The notes below the pieces were generated by a model, which saw only the letters and a program-made list of their open reading frames with translations, was not told where the DNA came from and ran no database searches. Made by a program: the position numbers and the translations under genes. A stretch of DNA of 43,344 bases from CAYNLG01 sp964397995 (lineage in GTDB: Bacteria; Planctomycetota; Phycisphaerae; FEN-1346): contig CAYNLG010000023.1 in the NCBI GenBank assembly GCA_964397995.1, forward strand, positions 1 to 43,344. Reading direction: 5' to 3'. Positions 41,689 to 43,344 of this stretch are shown here, piece by piece (position 1 is the stretch's first letter; every line of letters begins with the position of its first letter).

Positions 41689-42407
41689 GCCGGCACCGTC
41701 CCCCGCGTCAGCAGGATGGGGAACGGCGCATAAATGCGCCGCTGGCTGATGTCGGCGAAGCCAGCTCGTTCGAACAGGCGGACCATCTCGCGGGACTCAC
41801 AGTGGCGGACGGTCCCGCCCTCGACGCGAGCGATCACGATGTCGAAGATGATGCGGCCCAAGAAGTGGTCGGGCCATCCGTCGGCCACCAAAAGTCGCCC
41901 GCCTGGTTTCAGCACGCGGGCCATCTCCCGGACGACGTCTCCCTGGCGCGGGTAGTGGTGGAACGAGTTCGCGCAGGTCACCGCCTCGAAGCTGGCGTCG
42001 GCAAACGGCAGATGTTCGCTATCGGCGTTCGCCAAATGAACGCGGTCGGCCTCTCCGTTGAGCTTGGACTTGGCTTGGTGGAGCATCGGTTCACAGAGGT
42101 CAAGCCCGATGCTTTGCCATCCTCGCCTCGCGAGCCGCCTTGCCAGTTCCCCTGTGCCGCACCCGATATCGAGCGCGCGTCCGGGAGGGAGCCGGTTCAG
42201 TTCGTCGAGGAGCAAGCGGTGGCTGGGCTCGAAGAGCACGTGGTTCAGCATGCTGCGGTCGTAGCTCTCGGCCCACGTGCAGAATTCAGCGTGGGCGTGG
42301 CGTTTCACGTGGTGGTTCAATGCCGCATCCCCAGCGGTGGGCGAGGCCGGCGCAACCGCCGGACCCGTAACGTCCCCAAGTGCGCGGCATTCTACCCAAA
42401 TGCTCAC
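41685..42407 (-). CDS. Class I SAM-dependent methyltransferase (methyltransferase type 11)
   Basis: This 240-residue enzyme has the SAM-binding motif I ALDIGCGTGELARRLARRG, the acidic motif II IGLDLCEPMLHQAK, then ANADSEHLPFADASFEAVTC and a post-motif ARVLKPGGRLLVADGW. The order fits UbiE/type 11 methyltransferases. The N-terminal 33 residues, from the GTG at 42407, are poorly conserved in appearance, and a GTG at V34 (VKRHAHAEFC) is an alternative start. The substrate cannot be predicted; the downstream DUF1571 partner suggests a lipid or envelope link, which is inference. It is divergent from the LysE-type gene. Confidence 0.85.
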   Translation of the reverse strand: MSIWVECRALGDVTGPAVAPASPTAGDAALNHHVKRHAHAEFCTWAESYDRSMLNHVLFEPSHRLLLDELNRLPPGRALDIGCGTGELARRLARRGWQSIGLDLCEPMLHQAKSKLNGEADRVHLANADSEHLPFADASFEAVTCANSFHHYPRQGDVVREMARVLKPGGRLLVADGWPDHFLGRIIFDIVIARVEGGTVRHCESREMVRLFERAGFADISQRRIYAPFPILLTRGTVPA

Positions 42408-42495
42408 GGCTTGCCAACCCCTCCCGTTTCCTTTTCGGCAGTGAATCGCACGAGGCTTGAGACTTCTCCGGGATTTGCGTGGAGCCGTGCGACGC

Positions 42496-42524
42496 TTGTC
42501 GCGGGAACGCGCGGCCGGTAGAAT
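42496..42524 (+). promoter_or_regulatory. Promoter of the LysE-type gene
   Basis: TTGTCG (42496-42501), a 17 nt spacer, then TAGAAT (42519-42524), about 30 bp upstream of the ATG at 42556. Confidence 0.5.
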
Positions 42525-42555
42525 CCCTTGCCCTCAAGAAGGATTACCGCGCGTG

Positions 42556-43203
42556 ATGCTGGAACTCGCGAGTGTCGCCGCCACGAGTTTTGTCGCCGCC
42601 CTTAGCGGTGCCCTTGCGCCCGGGCCTGTACTGGCCGTGACGATTGCCGGGGTGCGACGAAGGGGTTTCTGGTACGGGCCGCTTGTCGTCCTGGGCCACA
42701 GTTTCATCGAGTTGCCGGTCGTTGTGCTTTTCGTACTCGGGTTGGCGGCTGTGCTGGGCAATCCGTGGGTGCTGGCAGCCATCGGCACCGCAGGGTCGGG
42801 GGCCATGGCTTGGATGGGCATCGGGCTCCTGCGTGAGGCACGGCACAGCTTGGGGGCCGAAGGCGCCCTGGCGCCCCGCCAGATCGGTGGTGTCCAGGCT
42901 GGTGCGATCACGAGCCTCCTCAATCCCTGTTGGTATGTATGGTGGGTTACCATGGGGGCCGTCCTGATCGTCGGGGCGGCTGAATTCGGGTGGCTAGGGG
43001 TTGCCGTCTTCTTTGCCGCCCACCTCAGTGCCGACTTGGCTTGGTATAGCCTTGTGGCACTGGGCGTTGCGCGGGGGCGCCGGTGGCTCAATGGGCGAGG
43101 CTACCGCGCCCTGATGGTGGTCTGTGGCACGCTACTTCTGGTGATGGCCATCCGATTTGTCGTCATGGCCGTCCAGAAGGGACACGAGGCCTTGACGGCA
43201 TAG
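42556..43203 (+). CDS. LysE-family amino-acid exporter
   Basis: This 215-residue inner-membrane protein has about six hydrophobic segments. The LysE/RhtB family signature appears at the N terminus as SGALAPGPVLAVTIAGVRRR, where the A-P-G-P motif lies in the first helix. A second signature, ITSLLNPCWYVWWVTMGAVL, holds the N-P-x3-W element. Members export amino acids or small polar metabolites using the proton gradient; the substrate is not predictable. ATG at 42556 is chosen over an upstream frame to 42457 because the promoter at 42496-42524 lies inside that extension and an AAGGA sequence precedes it. A GTG directly before the ATG is also possible. Confidence 0.87.
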   Translation: MLELASVAATSFVAALSGALAPGPVLAVTIAGVRRRGFWYGPLVVLGHSFIELPVVVLFVLGLAAVLGNPWVLAAIGTAGSGAMAWMGIGLLREARHSLGAEGALAPRQIGGVQAGAITSLLNPCWYVWWVTMGAVLIVGAAEFGWLGVAVFFAAHLSADLAWYSLVALGVARGRRWLNGRGYRALMVVCGTLLLVMAIRFVVMAVQKGHEALTA

Positions 43204-43344
43204 CCCCCGGGATGGGGAGGGCCGACCTCCCAGGAATCGTCCGATCTGACGCCTTGACGGGCATCAGACCGGTATCTAGAATCAGCCCTTGACCTGCCCC
43301 CATTTTATGTGCCAACCGCTATGAGAGTCCGGGGTCCAGGGTCC
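43204..43344 (+). promoter_or_regulatory. Terminator-like hairpin and promoter of a gene beyond the window
   Basis: TCTGACGCC (43245-43253) pairs with GGCATCAGA (43260-43268) with one mismatch. Its loop overlaps TTGACG (43254-43259), which is followed after 17 nt by TAGAAT (43277-43282). An ATG at 43321 may begin the next gene, but only eight codons are visible. Confidence 0.4.

Noticed and set aside
1..43344. CRISPR arrays, tRNA or rRNA genes, insertion sequences
   Set aside because: No regularly spaced direct repeats, no cloverleaf with T-loop signature, and no transposase motif with terminal repeats was recognised by eye. A tRNAscan or covariance search could still find something missed.

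Overview
The window is a GC-rich bacterial chromosome segment with long genes, divergent house-keeping blocks and many secreted proteins. Three large proteins end in a dockerin-like EF-hand pair followed by a P-E-P motif, a hydrophobic stretch and an arginine tail (PEP-CTERM sorting signal). This combination, with a DUF1571-type protein, points to Planctomycetota, probably a Phycisphaerae- or Sedimentisphaerales-like lineage. That placement is inference from gene content; no rRNA gene is present.

Layout. Positions 1-2288 (minus) carry dnaG followed by the 5' end of rpoD, the classical macromolecular synthesis pair, driven by a strong promoter near 2375-2403. Positions 2613-3560 (plus) hold two abutting YkgJ-type cysteine-cluster proteins. 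Positions 3706-6807 (plus) hold a large secreted toroid-like protein and a secreted beta-propeller-like protein. Positions 6844-12487 (minus) hold three tandem paralogues of a secreted protein with a transglutaminase-like Cys-His-Asp triad at identical spacing. They are followed upstream by a TolC-family outer-membrane lipoprotein (12755-14452) and a WYL regulator (14566-15537).

Positions 15667-27392 (minus) are a surface/export island: two giant beta-helix-like PEP-CTERM proteins and a trypsin-like protease with the same C-terminal module. Each gene has its own sigma70-type promoter and a 110-245 nt leader. Positions 27685-32957 (plus) are metabolic and house-keeping: ligA and a D-2-hydroxyacid dehydrogenase as one operon, then amrS and a beta-hydroxyacid dehydrogenase as another. 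Positions 32983-39355 (minus) encode an unknown secreted protein and a 1693-residue gingipain-like C25 protease with four Calx-beta repeats and a dockerin-like pair. Positions 39356-39996 are non-coding and hold a sigma54-type promoter followed by a structured, terminated RNA candidate. Positions 39997-42407 (minus) form a methyltransferase, DUF1571 and HAD operon. A LysE-type exporter (42556-43203, plus) ends the window.

The most unusual points are four. The first is the triplicated secreted transglutaminase-like family, with a duplicated promoter/leader and a perfect CRP/FNR-like palindrome upstream. The second is a 12-C homopolymer that puts the signal peptide of the last paralogue out of frame. 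The third is the sigma54-type RNA candidate. The fourth is the shared C-terminal module of the PEP-CTERM trio. No tRNA, rRNA, CRISPR array or insertion sequence was recognised. Promoter calls rest on hexamer matches alone.
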